This document shows positions 35,999-47,744 of a stretch of DNA of 64,000 nucleotides, one piece after another. The stretch covers positions 31,011,729 through 31,075,728 of the forward strand of contig CM049314.1 in NCBI GenBank assembly GCA_026874595.1, written 5' to 3'. The position numbers and the translations under genes are program-made. The notes under the pieces are model-generated. The model saw only the letters and a program-made list of their open reading frames with translations. It was not told where the DNA came from and did not search any database. How positions within the stretch are numbered: position 1 is the stretch's first letter; each line of letters opens with the position of its first letter. The stretch is from Sipunculus nudus. Lineage: Eukaryota > Annelida > Sipuncula > Golfingiida > Sipunculidae.

Positions 35999-37549
35999 AT
36001 GGCGGAGATGCCTCAAATGGCATCTGCGAGGTACAGCTGGGGCTATGTTGTTTTGCTCTTGATGGCAATTGGAATGTCAGAAAGCTACAGTATATTGCTG
36101 GCTCCATGTGAACTTACCAGTCACATGCTGCAGTTCACACGTCTTGCCATTCAACTGTCAAACCGAGGCTATAACGTCACACTGGCACTTCCTAGCAACT
36201 ACGAGCTACGGGAAAAAGAGATAAACCGTGTTAATATTGAGAGATATCGAAAGGAGCATACTCTTATGTTGCATAAGCCGACGTGGGTACAGAAGGGACT
36301 TCAAGCGGGACTTTCAGACTCTTTCTGGCAGAAAATGGATTTTTTGGTAGGATCACTTGAACAATTAGATGCCACAGCGGAGTTGATGGTCGCAGACACA
36401 GATTTCATAAAGAGACTGGAGAAGAGGCGATTTGATCTAGCTTTGGTAGACTATTTACCTTCAACAATGTACGTCGCATATAAGCTTTCTATCCCTTATG
36501 CCACGTACGGTATATATTGTGATATGAAATATATACCACACCAACCATCATATATTCCTGGGTTATACATGGCCGTTAATGATCGCATGACTTTTCTTGA
36601 CAGAGTATTAAATACTATTTGGTATTTTTGGGAAGAGATTAACCATCTGATTCCGGATAACAGAATTTCTAGAATTTATATTTCTGAGAAACCTCCAGTG
36701 ACAAAAGGTGACCTGACCGCTGCTGCTTCAGCTTGTTTCATTCATAGGAGCCCAGAGACTGATTTTGCAAGACCCTTGCCCCCTCATGCAATCTATCTCG
36801 GACCAGTCATACTTCCGACCAAACCACTCCCAAGTGATATTCAGAAATTCATAAATGATGCGGCATCTGGTTTCATTGTGGTTTCCTTTGGAACATGGAT
36901 GAATAAGCTTCCACCTGAAGTGTATCAGATCATGTTTGATGTGTTCAAGAAGCTTGATCAACGTGTAGTTATGGTTTGTCCGCTGGAGTTAAAACCATCA
37001 GCATCAGACAACGTCCAAATATTGCCATGGCTACCACAGAGTGATCTCCTTTCGCAGAAAAATGCCAAACTGTTAATTTACCACGGCGGGGCAAATTCCA
37101 TGTTTGAAGTGGCCTATCATGGAGTTCCATCTATCATTATTCCTTTCCTGATTGATCAGTACACGAACGCACTGCTAACCAAGTCAAAGGGTTACGGTGC
37201 GGTACTTGACGTATCAGAGCTAACCGTTGATAATTTGTATAATTTAATCCAGAAGGTCTTGAAAGATGAGGAAATCGGCAAAAGAGCGCGGGAAGTATCA
37301 AGCATAGCGCAAGAAAAGCCGAATTCAGGACTTGATGCTTTAGATTATTGGGTCAAATATTTGATCAAATATGGCGACAAATTCATCAAGTCTGAAACTT
37401 TGTACACTTTGCCATATGTCGTATATAAGGGTTATGATGTGAGCGCTTTCTTGTTCAGTATACTTTGCTGCTTATGCATTTGTGTATACATGTCATGTGT
37501 CTGGATGTGTTCCTATTGCAGGAACACTGGAAAGATAAAATCAGACTAA
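35999..37549 (+). CDS. UDP-glycosyltransferase (UGT family), catalytic residues intact
   Basis: Predicted ER membrane enzyme transferring a sugar (glucose or glucuronate) from a UDP-sugar to lipophilic acceptors. The 516 aa match the usual 500-530. Residues 13-29 are a hydrophobic signal (WGYVVLLLMAIG), maturing near ESYS. The N-terminal acceptor domain has the catalytic His in TSHMLQF (His42) and its Asp in FDLALVD (Asp151). A sequon NVT lies at 59. The C-terminal donor domain starts around 290 (FIVVSFGTW) and holds the UGT signature 344-387: WLPQSDLL, YHGGANSMFE, VAYHGVPSIIIPF and DQ at 386-387. A transmembrane helix spans about 482-504, and the tail ends KIKSD, a KxKxx ER-retrieval signal. 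Met1, Met4 and Met7 are all possible starts; Met1 has the best context. The C-terminal DYWVKYLIKYGDKF block is divergent from vertebrate UGTs. The coding part is a single exon. Family assignment is secure; acceptor and sugar are unknown. Confidence 0.95.
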   Translation: MAEMPQMASARYSWGYVVLLLMAIGMSESYSILLAPCELTSHMLQFTRLAIQLSNRGYNVTLALPSNYELREKEINRVNIERYRKEHTLMLHKPTWVQKGLQAGLSDSFWQKMDFLVGSLEQLDATAELMVADTDFIKRLEKRRFDLALVDYLPSTMYVAYKLSIPYATYGIYCDMKYIPHQPSYIPGLYMAVNDRMTFLDRVLNTIWYFWEEINHLIPDNRISRIYISEKPPVTKGDLTAAASACFIHRSPETDFARPLPPHAIYLGPVILPTKPLPSDIQKFINDAASGFIVVSFGTWMNKLPPEVYQIMFDVFKKLDQRVVMVCPLELKPSASDNVQILPWLPQSDLLSQKNAKLLIYHGGANSMFEVAYHGVPSIIIPFLIDQYTNALLTKSKGYGAVLDVSELTVDNLYNLIQKVLKDEEIGKRAREVSSIAQEKPNSGLDALDYWVKYLIKYGDKFIKSETLYTLPYVVYKGYDVSAFLFSILCCLCICVYMSCVWMCSYCRNTGKIKSD

Positions 37550-37867
37550 TATTTTTCAAGTTAAATTGAAAATACATATAACTTAGTCTACTCAATTGTA
37601 ATTTCAACAATGCTGTCGGAAAAATCTAATTCAGGGCTTATTGTTTTTCAAATATAGTGTCCATTATTATTTACGAACAGTTTCTCTTCTCAATAATAAG
37701 TTTAATTTAAGAAAAATGCCTACAATACTTTATATTTCCGATTGTATTATATGTACTTTTGCATGCATGTTATGCTCCTTAGCTTGATTACATGGCCAAA
37801 ACGCTTGACCGTTGTTTTTGTAATTTTATGACAAGAGTGAATCCTGCATTCAAAATTGAAAGATCAC

Positions 37868-37873
37868 AATAAA
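37868..37873 (+). terminator. polyadenylation signal of the plus-strand UGT
   Basis: AATAAA about 320 bases after the stop codon, in CACAATAAACG. It is the first canonical hexamer downstream of the stop that I found, and its distance suits a 3' untranslated region. Confidence 0.5.
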
Positions 37874-37996
37874 CGTTGGACACTTGACATGTTTTCCAAT
37901 TCATATATATATATTAAAATATTTCTGAGATTTTACCTATAGCAGGTTCGACACAAACTAAAGAAGAAAGCACAAAGCATCTCATGATCAGGTCTG

Positions 37997-38000
<4 letters not shown>

Positions 38001-38051
<51 letters not shown>
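38001..38051. repeat. (TA)n microsatellite
   Basis: Pure TA tract directly abutting the ACT-triplet region to its right. Confidence 0.95.
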
Positions 38052-38053
<2 letters not shown>

Positions 38054-38735
38054 TCCTTAACTAATACTGCTATAGCAGCAATTACAAATAAAACTACCAC
38101 TTCTAATTCTAATGATACTGTTACAACTTCTTCTTCTACCACATCAACTCTTACCAATACAGCTAATTCTGCCACTATACTGCTACTACAACCACTGCTA
38201 GTATTACTAGAAATACTGCTGTTACTAATACTAAAATCACTGCTACTTCAACTTGTCTATTACTTTTTATATTACTACCACTATTACTGTAACTACTAAA
38301 GTTACTAGTTCTCCAAACACTACTACTAATGTACTTTTACCACATCCATTACTACTTCTTCCACTACAAGTAATAACAATACTAATACCAGCACAACAAC
38401 TACTACAACTAGTTATACTGCGATATTTACTGCTACTACTTATACCACCAATACTACTACTACAACTACTACTACACCTACTTGTAATAATAATACTACC
38501 ACTGCAACTACTACAACTATTTCCACTGCCGATATTGCGATTATATTTACTGCTACTCCTATTTCTACTATTTCTTCTTCTACTACTATTATTATTAATA
38601 CTTCTACTACAACTTATTTCACTTGTCAACTTATACTGAAACTAGAGCTGTCACTATTGAATCTACTTCTAGAACTACTGCAACTGCAAATACTGCTACA
38701 ACTACTACAACCGCCACTACTACTAATAGTCAAAA
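38052..38735. repeat. degenerate (ACT)n triplet tract
   Basis: About 680 bases dominated by ACT/CTA/TAC triplets with many substitutions. Low-complexity open frames arise on both strands: Leu/Ile/Thr-rich on plus, Ser/Arg/Asn-rich on minus. These follow from the triplet bias and are not annotated as genes. Confidence 0.85.
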
Positions 38736-38744
38736 TTCTAATGT

Positions 38745-39385
38745 GGCCGCCACAGCCTAATCGCTGATTTTCTTTTGCACACGATAACTCAGCAACAACA
38801 TACTTCAGCTTTCCCAAATTCACAGGGATGATTGGTACCTATAAGGATACTATCCCTATCGAATTACAGGTCTGTCTGAATTTCAATATTGCCGCCAAAG
38901 CACAATTTGGGATTTTCTTTCACACCCGATATCTCAACAAGAACATGCTTGATCTTTATTTTTTTCTCATAGATCATTGATGCTTACGCCGATTTAATCC
39001 CTATCGAATTACAGACCTGTCTTTATTCCAATATGGCTGCCAGAGCACATTTGGGGATTTTCTTATAAGTGCGATATCCCAACAAGAACATGCGTGATCT
39101 TTCTCATTTACACAGAGATGATTGGTGTCTTAAAGAGCTCCATCTCTATTGAATTGCAGTACTGTGCGAATTTCAAAATGGCCATCAGAGCACAATCAAT
39201 GACTTTCTTTCGCACCTGATATCTCAACAATAATATGCTTGATCTTTCTCAAATTCACAGGGATCATTGGTGCCTATGAGGGCTCCTGACCTATTGAAAT
39301 ACTGACTTGCTCAAAATCAAAGATGGCCAACAGAGTACAATCGGTGATTTTCTATTGCACACAATATTTCAGACATATCTTCTTT
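38745..39385 (+). repeat. tandem array, exact 145-bp period
   Basis: The landmark GATTTTCTTTYRCAC..GAT occurs at 38766, 38911, 39056, 39201 and 39346, spaced 145 bases every time although the units are clearly diverged. Each unit also has CCTATYGAATTRCAG, AAYATGGCYRYCAGAGCACA-like and AACAAGAACATGCTTGATCTT-like pieces. About 4.4 units. Non-coding. Confidence 0.85.
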
Positions 39386-42300
39386 GAGATTATTTGAACC
39401 AGTAGGACTTTTTTTCCTCATGCATATGGATAAAAAAAACTGTTTCTGTTTGTCATATTTTTTTTAATTTAACCTTTACTATTCACCCACATTTAAACTA
39501 GTCCAGCACTACCAGAACTGTGGGGCCCTCTGAGGATCATTGTCCGATCAAATCTAGTTTGGTTTAATTCCCTTTATTCATACAAGAGGAAGGCTAAGGA
39601 GTGATAAGGAATTGCAGCATTAGGGTAAGTGGGCTCAACATAATATTATTCATTTTTACAAAAATTCATTTACATTTTTCTATTCACCTACATTCGATTC
39701 ATGAGGTTCATTCAACTTGATTATACAACATCTTCGATGGTATTATTGGTATGTCCAAATATATTGATATTATAGAGATTTGTGCAAAATCTGTTAACTA
39801 TTTAAAACATTATTTTTGCTAAATCAAATCTTCATCTCAATGTTACATTAACCGAATTCAAATACAAACAATAATTTCCATTATACAGAGGTCATTCATA
39901 ATGATTTCTGCGATCATCTGGAATATTTCAGTAATTTTGTTTAGTCTATTTCATGTACTTGATTTGTTTTTTACACGGGCATGCATTCAGGAATTTTTTT
40001 AAAGGTACCATAGTTTTTTTTTAATATTGAGTTTAATGCTTAATATTTAATACATGCTTATGTTGGGTTTTCTACTTACACCAATAAGGTCCAAGGTTTG
40101 CTTCGATTAACAACAACTTATGAGGATGCATATTAAACCTGAACTTAAGATGGTTATGGATACAATCACATCAATCAAGGGACTGAGCCACCAACAGTGC
40201 ATGGACGTTAGATTGAAAGAAATTTTTAAAACAGCGTATAAAACAATTTTTAAAAAGCACCAGTTACTTACATCACCGTTAAGGGAATGATATAGAATGA
40301 AAATATTTTTTATAAACCAATCAATAAAGACCAGTTGTTGGGAGAAGGACGGAAAAATAAACAGTTATTTACTACACCGTTGATAATACTGGATAATCAG
40401 AGTTTATCATTTTTATCAATATGTCTAGAGGTGTACACAAATACACACAGATACATGTATCAAATAAAATTCTATAAGATAACATTGAAATAAACTTTAA
40501 AATATCATTTATTTTCTTTCTTCCGTTAAATAGTGTAATCATGTGGAATGAGAGCATGGGTAATTAATGCATCATAGTTGTGTGAAGGCGTGTTAAGGAA
40601 AGATACATGCCAATGTATAACGTTCAGCCTGTACGAGTTGGCACGTGCGCATGGCACTAGTAAATTTAATATTATCTTTATAATTAACATCGGAGATTTT
40701 GCAATTGGGCGAATATTATCTTAGGAAGAGTTTTCCAGACTACATAACAGGTAATATTCTGGTCATCGAATATCCTACGAACAATAAAATAAATTGGTAC
40801 CTGAGCGGGATTGCACGGGGACTGGGGCAGTGGCTTGGGTTTGCAAAATTTTAATGTAAGGGATAGACATACTTTACACTTGTTTTTTTATTAAATCAAT
40901 GTGGCAGCAAACAAACGATTAAATAATTGATGATTAACCAGGAACTGCATTGTTTATCTTTTAAAGGTTATAAAATCATCATATACAGTAGTCTTTGGCT
41001 TGACAGGCTTCATCAAAATTGGGCTTTTTGGGCGCCATCTGTACATCTAATGATGATTACTTCTACTCCACCATGGCCAAGGTTAAAATACAAGTAATAG
41101 CTGCTAACAAACTTCCGGAAATAAACGTGTTGTGTAATTTTAGGGTAAAAATGTGTGGTTTCATTTTCGGATTCAGCACCCTCGAAACAATCTATAACAC
41201 TTGCTCTGCCACTTTGAACATAAATGCCTCTAGTATCTAATAATCATCAAATTGTAACCTGTCTAATATATTTAATTGCAGAACGGCCGACGCCTGTGCG
41301 CTAGTTTGAGTTCTTATGTACCATACCGGTTTATCGTTCTAAATGCATAATACGTTAATGCATTCAACAACAGGGTTGACGAGCATTAAAAACTGAATTA
41401 CTATAGTAGCTACTTCTGATGAATGGGCATCACCACCTGATAACACTTACCAGAGACCTACGTGCGATAGTTCATTTGGGTGAGGAAATTACTAGTACTA
41501 CTGTTCCTACTGCTTAACCTGCAATACATTGACATGAAACCTAATTAGTTGAGTACAATAAAAACAAGGCTACATTGGCAGTTGATATAAATCCAGGTTA
41601 TGACACTCTCGGGCAAAAACAATATCATCAACCCTATGTCCCATTAATCCCATAGTCGGTTTTCTTGCGTACATGTTAGCGATATTATAATCTTTAACAT
41701 AAATACAATAATTAGATATACAAATTCTAATTTTACATTGATTCCATTAAACTCATGAATACAAATGATGAATTCTACTATTTAAATAAAGTATTAGGAA
41801 GCAAGGTCGGGTTAACGCCCGTTTTCAACCTGTGCTGCGCGCCTGGGCGCTTAATCGGTATGCGGTGGTACTATGTACCTGCAAGAGGGCAACAAGGTTG
41901 CAGTGTGTCATGCTGCGTTTGTTACCTCTTGGATTTATGGCAATTACTTACCCTTAGGTACCAAACAAAAGTCCCATTGACCGGATGTCTATGTTATAAA
42001 AATAGCTGTCATGTCACATTTGTTCAAATTTATTTGTCATTAAAACCTGTTATATTCACCAGTAAAATATTGGTTTCATTAGCTGCTCCCTGGATCCCGC
42101 AAAGTCGACGATAAATGTGAAGGTCGCCAAGTGGGACAGATGGACCTACACGAGCAGGACCACGTGTCAAACTTATTCCACTCCAAGTCAGGCTAATTCC
42201 TCTTCTGTTCACCAGGGGTTATTCAAATGAGGGACTTCCCTAGTTGGAACCAACTTGCACGTCATAACTCTAAGTGTAGACTGTGGGAAAGCACTCGAGC

Positions 42301-43105
42301 TGGTACGCCAATGCAATTTCGCTCCGTGCGTCCTTGGAGGGGCTGGGGGGGGGGGGGGTATTAGGAATAAACCATATTAATATTTAGATTTATAGAATCT
42401 GTTTCGATATCTCGATTTCTAAGTTTACTATAAATAATATATAACTGAGCCTGGTTTCTGGATTATTTTTTTCTCAAAAAATAATGTACCCATGTATCTT
42501 GTTTGTAAAACATACGTAGCTCTAATATATTTGAAATGGGTCACACAAACAATGTAAAGTATATGTTTAAATATATATATAGGCTTAATATATATTGTGA
42601 TATATTATATAATAATAATAATTATTATTATTAGTTATTATTGTTACTATTATTATTTTTATTATTTGGGGAAACATGATTTTCCAATATTAATAAACCT
42701 ATATAAAACCGTTGTCCAAATCACCAATTAATCAGGTCTAGCTACGAATCCCCCACCGCACCGTACGCACACACTGACACACACCATTACACACATACAC
42801 CCTTGAAGATAAATCGACGCAACTGGTCCTCTACTCTCATCTGAAGCTTGTTGACATAATAGCAGTGGTGTAGGAAATAGAGGACAGAAGGGGAGATACA
42901 CATTGTACATAGAGTGTTATCCCCCTTGCCAAAATATATTGAATAAATTATGCTGACTACCAAATTATTATATATGATGAAAGCAGACCTTTATAGTAGA
43001 GCATTCTAACTATACATATAATTAAATAAAATCTAACGAAATAAAAAAAAAAATGATAATCTATAGTTATCTATATAATATGTACATAACGTAAAATACT
43101 CCCCT
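39386..43105. other. intergenic spacer between the UGT genes
   Basis: No gene supported. The longest open frame (41755-42114, 119 codons) has no recognised domain and no codon signal I can argue for. A G-run lies at about 42345-42358 and ATT/AAT triplets at about 42610-42665. Confidence 0.55.
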
Positions 43106-43106
43106 C

Positions 43107-43128
43107 CCGCCCCCCCCCCCCCCCCCCC
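43107..43128. repeat. poly-C tract
   Basis: A run of C interrupted near its start. One of several such homopolymers (others near 34681, 51148, 58739; G-runs near 1171, 13866, 15931, 28517 and 28979). Confidence 0.9.
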
Positions 43129-43203
43129 AAGAAAAAAATACAACACATTTCTTCGTATACACTCGTACAATACTGCATATTCCGATTTGAGCGTTACGAG
43201 ACA

Positions 43204-43207
<4 letters not shown>

Positions 43208-43270
<63 letters not shown>
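43208..43270. repeat. (TA)n microsatellite
   Basis: Uninterrupted TA tract of about 31 units. Confidence 0.95.
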
Positions 43271-43275
<5 letters not shown>

Positions 43276-43321
43276 TCTATGTGAAAGAGAGTAATGTACA
43301 TTAAAGAAATGTTCATAAATG

Positions 43322-44235
43322 GTTATGCAGGAGTGGATAATGGTTCTGCAGGGCTCGCTGGTAGTAGTTGCAGGAGTGGGTGATGAGCTAATGATACTAT
43401 GAGGAGTGAATGATGGTCTCATGGACCAGGTATAGTGGGCTGAATAGTTCTTAAGTAGATGATCTAATGACACATGGAGGCGTGGGTGAAGGTCCTGCAG
43501 AACAGAGTGATTGCTCCTGCAGGAGTGAGTGATAGTTTCATGGAACCAGGGGGAGTGGATGATGGTTCTGCAGGACTGGGTGATGGTTCCTTTAGGAGTG
43601 GGTGATGTTTTTATGGGAAAATTTGGGAATAGATGGTGGTTCTGCAGGACTGAGTGATGGTTCATGCAGGACTGGGTGATACTTTCATGGCACATGGGGG
43701 AGTGGATGATGGTTCTGCAGGATCGGGTGGTGGTTCTTGCAGGATTGGGTAATGGTTTCATGGCATCATTGGGAGTGGATAATGGTTCGCAGTCCTCGGT
43801 GATGGTTCTTGCAGGAGTGGGTGATGAGCTAATGACACTAGAAGGAATGGGTGATGGTCTAATAGACCAGGTATAGTGGGCGATATTTCTTCAAGTGATG
43901 ATCTAATGACACAAGGAGGCGTGGGTGATGGTCCTGCGGAACTGAGTGATGGTTTCTGCAGGAATTGGTGGTGGTCTAATGACATGAGAAGGAATAGGGT
44001 GATGAGTGAAGAGTGGTTCTTGCAAGACTAGATGATTGTACTGAAGGACTGGGTGGTTCCGCCTGCAGGAACTGATGGTGGTCAAATGGCAGGAGGAGGA
44101 GTGGGTGATGATACATGACTGGGCGATGGGTGAGGGTCCTGCGCCATCAGGAGGAGTGGGTGTTCGTCCTGCAGGACTGGGTGGTCTTATTGCATCAGGA
44201 GGAATGGATGATGATCCTGCAGCACCTACAATGTC
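43322..44235. repeat. CTGCAG-bearing minisatellite with higher-order structure
   Basis: Short units related to GTGGGTGATGGTTCTGCAGGA repeat over more than 900 bases. A longer segment from TGATGAGCTAATGA through GACCAGGTATAGTGGG, GATGATCTAATGACACA and GAGGCGTGGGTGA recurs at 43381 and 43822, a 441-base higher-order period. The 162-codon minus-strand frame (43761-43273) is a translation of the repeat. Confidence 0.85.
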
Positions 44236-44553
44236 GAGTCTCTCATTCTTTAAATGACATTGTTACTGGAACATTTCCGAAGTGACATGGAAATTTGTCG
44301 TAGACTTTCCCTAATTTTCCCAGATGTAAACAGTTCAAATATTTCGATCTCACTTTAACACTGCATCATATATATGTCACAGCCGGGTCTACAGTGGGGG
44401 TGAAAACCTCAGCTGGGGGTGTGGGTTCGTTTCGTCAGGGGGTTGGCCCTGATGTGCACCCCAATCTCGCCATCTGCTCACACACAGACAATCAAGCTTG
44501 TCAGGATGATCACCACAGGAGACAGTTTGTACCATAACTTTTTAATACAGCAA
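44236..44553. other. spacer left of the first 112-bp repeat
   Basis: No supported gene. If the repeat pair reflects splicing, the bases immediately left of 44554 would be the minus-strand downstream exon (TTGCTGTATTAAAAAG...). Confidence 0.4.
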
Positions 44554-44665
44554 CTGCAAACATATACGATTGTTCTACAGCAATCGAACACCCAGACGGT
44601 TCACAGCTCGTCTGACCAACAAAACAGATGGCGAAGTGGCAACTGGCGGGTTAAGTGCGACCTTT
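44554..44665 (-). repeat. 112-bp repeat, copy 1
   Basis: Identical by eye to 45536-45647. On the minus strand it ends CAG and continues TTGCTG. No coding frame recognised. Confidence 0.85.
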
Positions 44666-45039
44666 TTACTTAATATTATTATGCGCTATATTTAACTTAA
44701 CATAGCCACACAAAAAATAGGACTACACCATTTCACCAAAAATAAAGGCCTACCTCTACATTCATGTGGGGAATAAAACCACTACATATCCCGCCTAAAC
44801 CTGGGTTCATTTACTGCTACTCCTAAGCAAACCTCTGGTTTAACCATATTGTCTTAACTGCTAACATGTACATGGGCTATACTCATAAGATACTCTTACA
44901 GTAATCAGAAAATAAACTGTCAGCTGACTCAGATTACATGGTGGTATATTTCTTATCACAACATATTAGACTGTGGCACACAGATGCCAAAGACATGTAC
45001 TGTCCGCCATTTCAACAACAGGCGTGGTTTAATTAAAGC

Positions 45040-45300
45040 CCAACAAGGTTGTTCACATAACATGACCAGCCACTGAAACTGATCACACCTACAACGGCCT
45101 GAGATAATTTAACGATAAATTAAATATAGCTGCACGGACATTTCAGTTACACGTGCAGTTGAACCAGAGGCCAGCGGGTTTGTTCACATCACGTGACCAG
45201 CCATCTAAAACTGATCACACATACAACGGCCTGAGATCACTTAATGATACACTAAATATAGTCGAAGAGAAAATATCAGTTAAATACGATAATTAACAAA
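45040..45300. repeat. two-unit 131-bp repeat
   Basis: GTTCACATMACRTGACCAGCCA, AACTGATCACACMTACAACG and GCCTGAGAT are repeated at 45051 and 45182. The second unit has a CACGTGACC palindrome. Lies between the two 112-bp repeats. Confidence 0.8.
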
Positions 45301-45535
45301 ACAGTATACATCATGATAAAGGGCTATATCGACGTGATAGTTTTCTAGTACCGGAGGGGAATTGGTCATCAGTTCTGGGAAAAGTGAATATCAAATATGG
45401 AACCCGGAGCTAATCTCAACAGGTCGTGCCTAAAATCAGATTTACAGCAGGTATTGGGGATAAAATATAACAGGACAACCAAAACAACACCAACCAAAGG
45501 AGGGAGTAGCTATTAAGGAAGGAATGTACGCTCAC

Positions 45536-45647
45536 CTGCAAACATATACGATTGTTCTACAGCAATCGAACACCCAGACGGTTCACAGCTCGTCTGACCA
45601 ACAAAACAGATGGCGAAGTGGCAACTGGCGGGTTAAGTGCGACCTTT
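45536..45647 (-). repeat. 112-bp repeat, copy 2, bounded by a consensus splice donor
   Basis: Same sequence as 44554-44665. On the minus strand it ends TTTGCAG and is followed at once by GTGAGC, a consensus 5' splice site. This suggests the 112 bases are, or derive from, a minus-strand exon. No protein family recognised, so it may be untranslated. Confidence 0.6.
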
Positions 45648-47080
45648 GACCCCGTTGCCAGGGCCACCACATGAGGGGCAGTGTTACGTGGGCCGTTCCA
45701 CAAAATACAAGAAAACATAGCTCGGGGTAATTTTAATCACCAACCGCGACATATACTTCCCTAGTTTTGATGTTCAACGGTGAATGTGAGCCCTTCAAAA
45801 GTGTGCTCACACAGATTTTTCGCGGGTCTTTACGGGTCTTGAGGTCACACTAGTGCAACTGGACCCCCCCCCCTAAAAAAAGACAATTTTTGTTGCTTTT
45901 ATACCACCATCTAGAGGCAAAAGAAGAAATTCGCTTTAATAACCCCCACTGTATCATATACCCACCATTTCTTGTGTCATGGGTGGTCCATGTTCAAGTT
46001 TAAAGCTCTCAGTCATGGTAATTTCTCCTTTTTTCCCTTAGATAGCGGTAATAAAGTAAAGCAAATATCTATTTCTAACCCTCGGGGAATCCCTTTGCAC
46101 TAACGCGACCTTAAAGGGGGTGGAAGTCTTGTAATTCACCCAGTAAATGAATGAATCACAACGAGGGTCGGTCGGGTGCATTCAGAGCTCTTTATAATTA
46201 GTAACTATATATGTAATAATGTGAAACTGCAGCCGGGTATCGCAGTCCTTGGATCTGCCAAGACAGGTTCTGCAGCCGTGAACTGCTTCATGATAAAGCG
46301 AGATAGTACGGTACTCTAACGCGTTGGGAAATACATTCTAAATTCCATTGCACTTGTACTACTCAAACCATAAATTTAAAGTATAACGATATTTCCGATA
46401 TTTCATGGAGTCAGATACTAAAACCGCAGAGATAAAACCCAAAGGCTGGGGTTGGTCAGGTTCTTTGATGGCAGCAAATATCTTAGTAAGTGGATATTTG
46501 CGCAGAAAAGGCCGCACAAAATCGGCCGTGCCGACTCAGTGGAGACTCCCTTTCGGTAAGGGACATGAGACCTTTAACTCAAGACTGTTTTGAACCTAAG
46601 AAATGTTGGTGTCTTGGCAGAGTAGGGTGGAAGCGGTGTGCCCGAGCTCGACAGATTAAGTCTGATTCAATGTAAAGTCAAGGCCGTAATGATACGAAGC
46701 AGCTTCAGGAAAGCAAAAAGATATAGTGTCAATGGGAATACTGCAAAATATATGGACAAACCAACTAAGGAATATAAGCAAAAGAAAAAAAAAACAAGTC
46801 TCCTGGGGACCAAAGAGGCGGGGAGACGGACATAGGCACATTTTAACTGATGAGAGAGGGTGCAATGAAAGAAATGAAAGAAATTTAAGGAACTCACACA
46901 CAGCACTCCTAGAAAAGATAAGTAAATTTCAAAGAGACATTTCATAAAAGTAAAACTAGTGCAGAAACAGTCAGTGCTTAAGGAGGAACCCCTGCAGAGA
47001 GCTGCAGAGACACTTTGAAGAAAGAGAGTGGATTGTCAGGGTGTAAGGGATGAAGGAGGAATCGGGAGGTGGAGGGGGAG
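45648..47080. other. spacer, possibly 5' part of the ORF1p relic on its right side
   Basis: 45648-46400 shows no feature. 46640-47080 has A-rich, Lys/Glu/Arg-biased reading frames, as expected for the coiled-coil part of a retrotransposon ORF1 protein, but they are too broken to define. Confidence 0.35.
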
Positions 47081-47085
47081 AACTG

Positions 47086-47488
47086 TAAAGTAATTGTGAC
47101 AAAAATGATAAGCGAAAAAATATTAGGTGAACTAGATATAGATGCTGTCAGTGCAAAACTTTAAATTGCCCATACAACAGGACGCAAAGGTGAACGCCCA
47201 AGGCACATTATTGCCAGGCTCCATGAAAAGCTTGACCGGAAACAGGTTCTGGCCCTGAGATTCCAGTTCGTCGAAGAAAAACGGCGGCCCAACCCGAGAA
47301 TGATGTCGGAGCATAATAGGGGTCACAAAGTGCGGCTTAGGCGAGGGCAGCTGTTTGTCAGCGGGAAAGCCGTGCAGGGAAGCACACCATTATGTGGGTG
47401 CCAAGTCCGATCCCAAGATAAGGAAGAAAAGAGAACGAGGTACACTGATAACGTTAGACTGGTTCCACCGCTCTATTGTGGCCCTTAG
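47086..47488 (+). pseudogene. retrotransposon ORF1p-like fragment
   Basis: One frame reads KVIVTKMISEKILGELDIDA, then a TAA at 47162-47164, then IAHTTGRKGERPRHIIARLH, EKLDRKQVLALRFQF and HKVRLRRGQLFVSGKAV. The AH.TG.....RPR.IIAR block followed by a K...VL segment and a final LFV.GK strand is typical of the RNA-binding and C-terminal domains of ORF1 proteins in L1-like and other LINEs, which coat element RNA. A stop and upstream frame breaks mark it as dead. No adjoining endonuclease or RT was found. The family call rests on motif resemblance. Confidence 0.5.
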
Positions 47489-47685
47489 CCAAGCATTAAG
47501 ACGGGTGTACAACGCCATCTTAGGTACTCCCAGTTGCAAACAGTTGCAAACAGGATGTCATGGACGCGGACGCGATCATAGTTGATTTTCCGTGAAGAGT
47601 TCCTGTGAAATAACTTATAGTTATTTCTAGTTTTAAAATGTTGTAGAAAGAGTTGTTGCACAAAAATTGAATGATGGATGTTGAG

Positions 47686-47744
<59 letters not shown>

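Noticed and set aside
38253-38823. Leu/Ile-rich and Ser/Arg-rich frames of 65-128 codons
   Set aside because: Product of the ACT triplet tract, open in several frames and on both strands.
41755-42114. 119-codon open frame between the UGTs
   Set aside because: No recognisable domain, no splice or promoter support, and length is within chance for this much AT-rich DNA.
43273-43761. 162-codon minus-strand His/Ser/Thr/Pro-rich frame
   Set aside because: Translation of the CTGCAG minisatellite; repeats follow the DNA units.
46490-46600. AAATCGGCCGTGCCGA as another copy of the TCGGCCGA element
   Set aside because: Only one short match; surrounding bases do not follow the terminal-repeat series.
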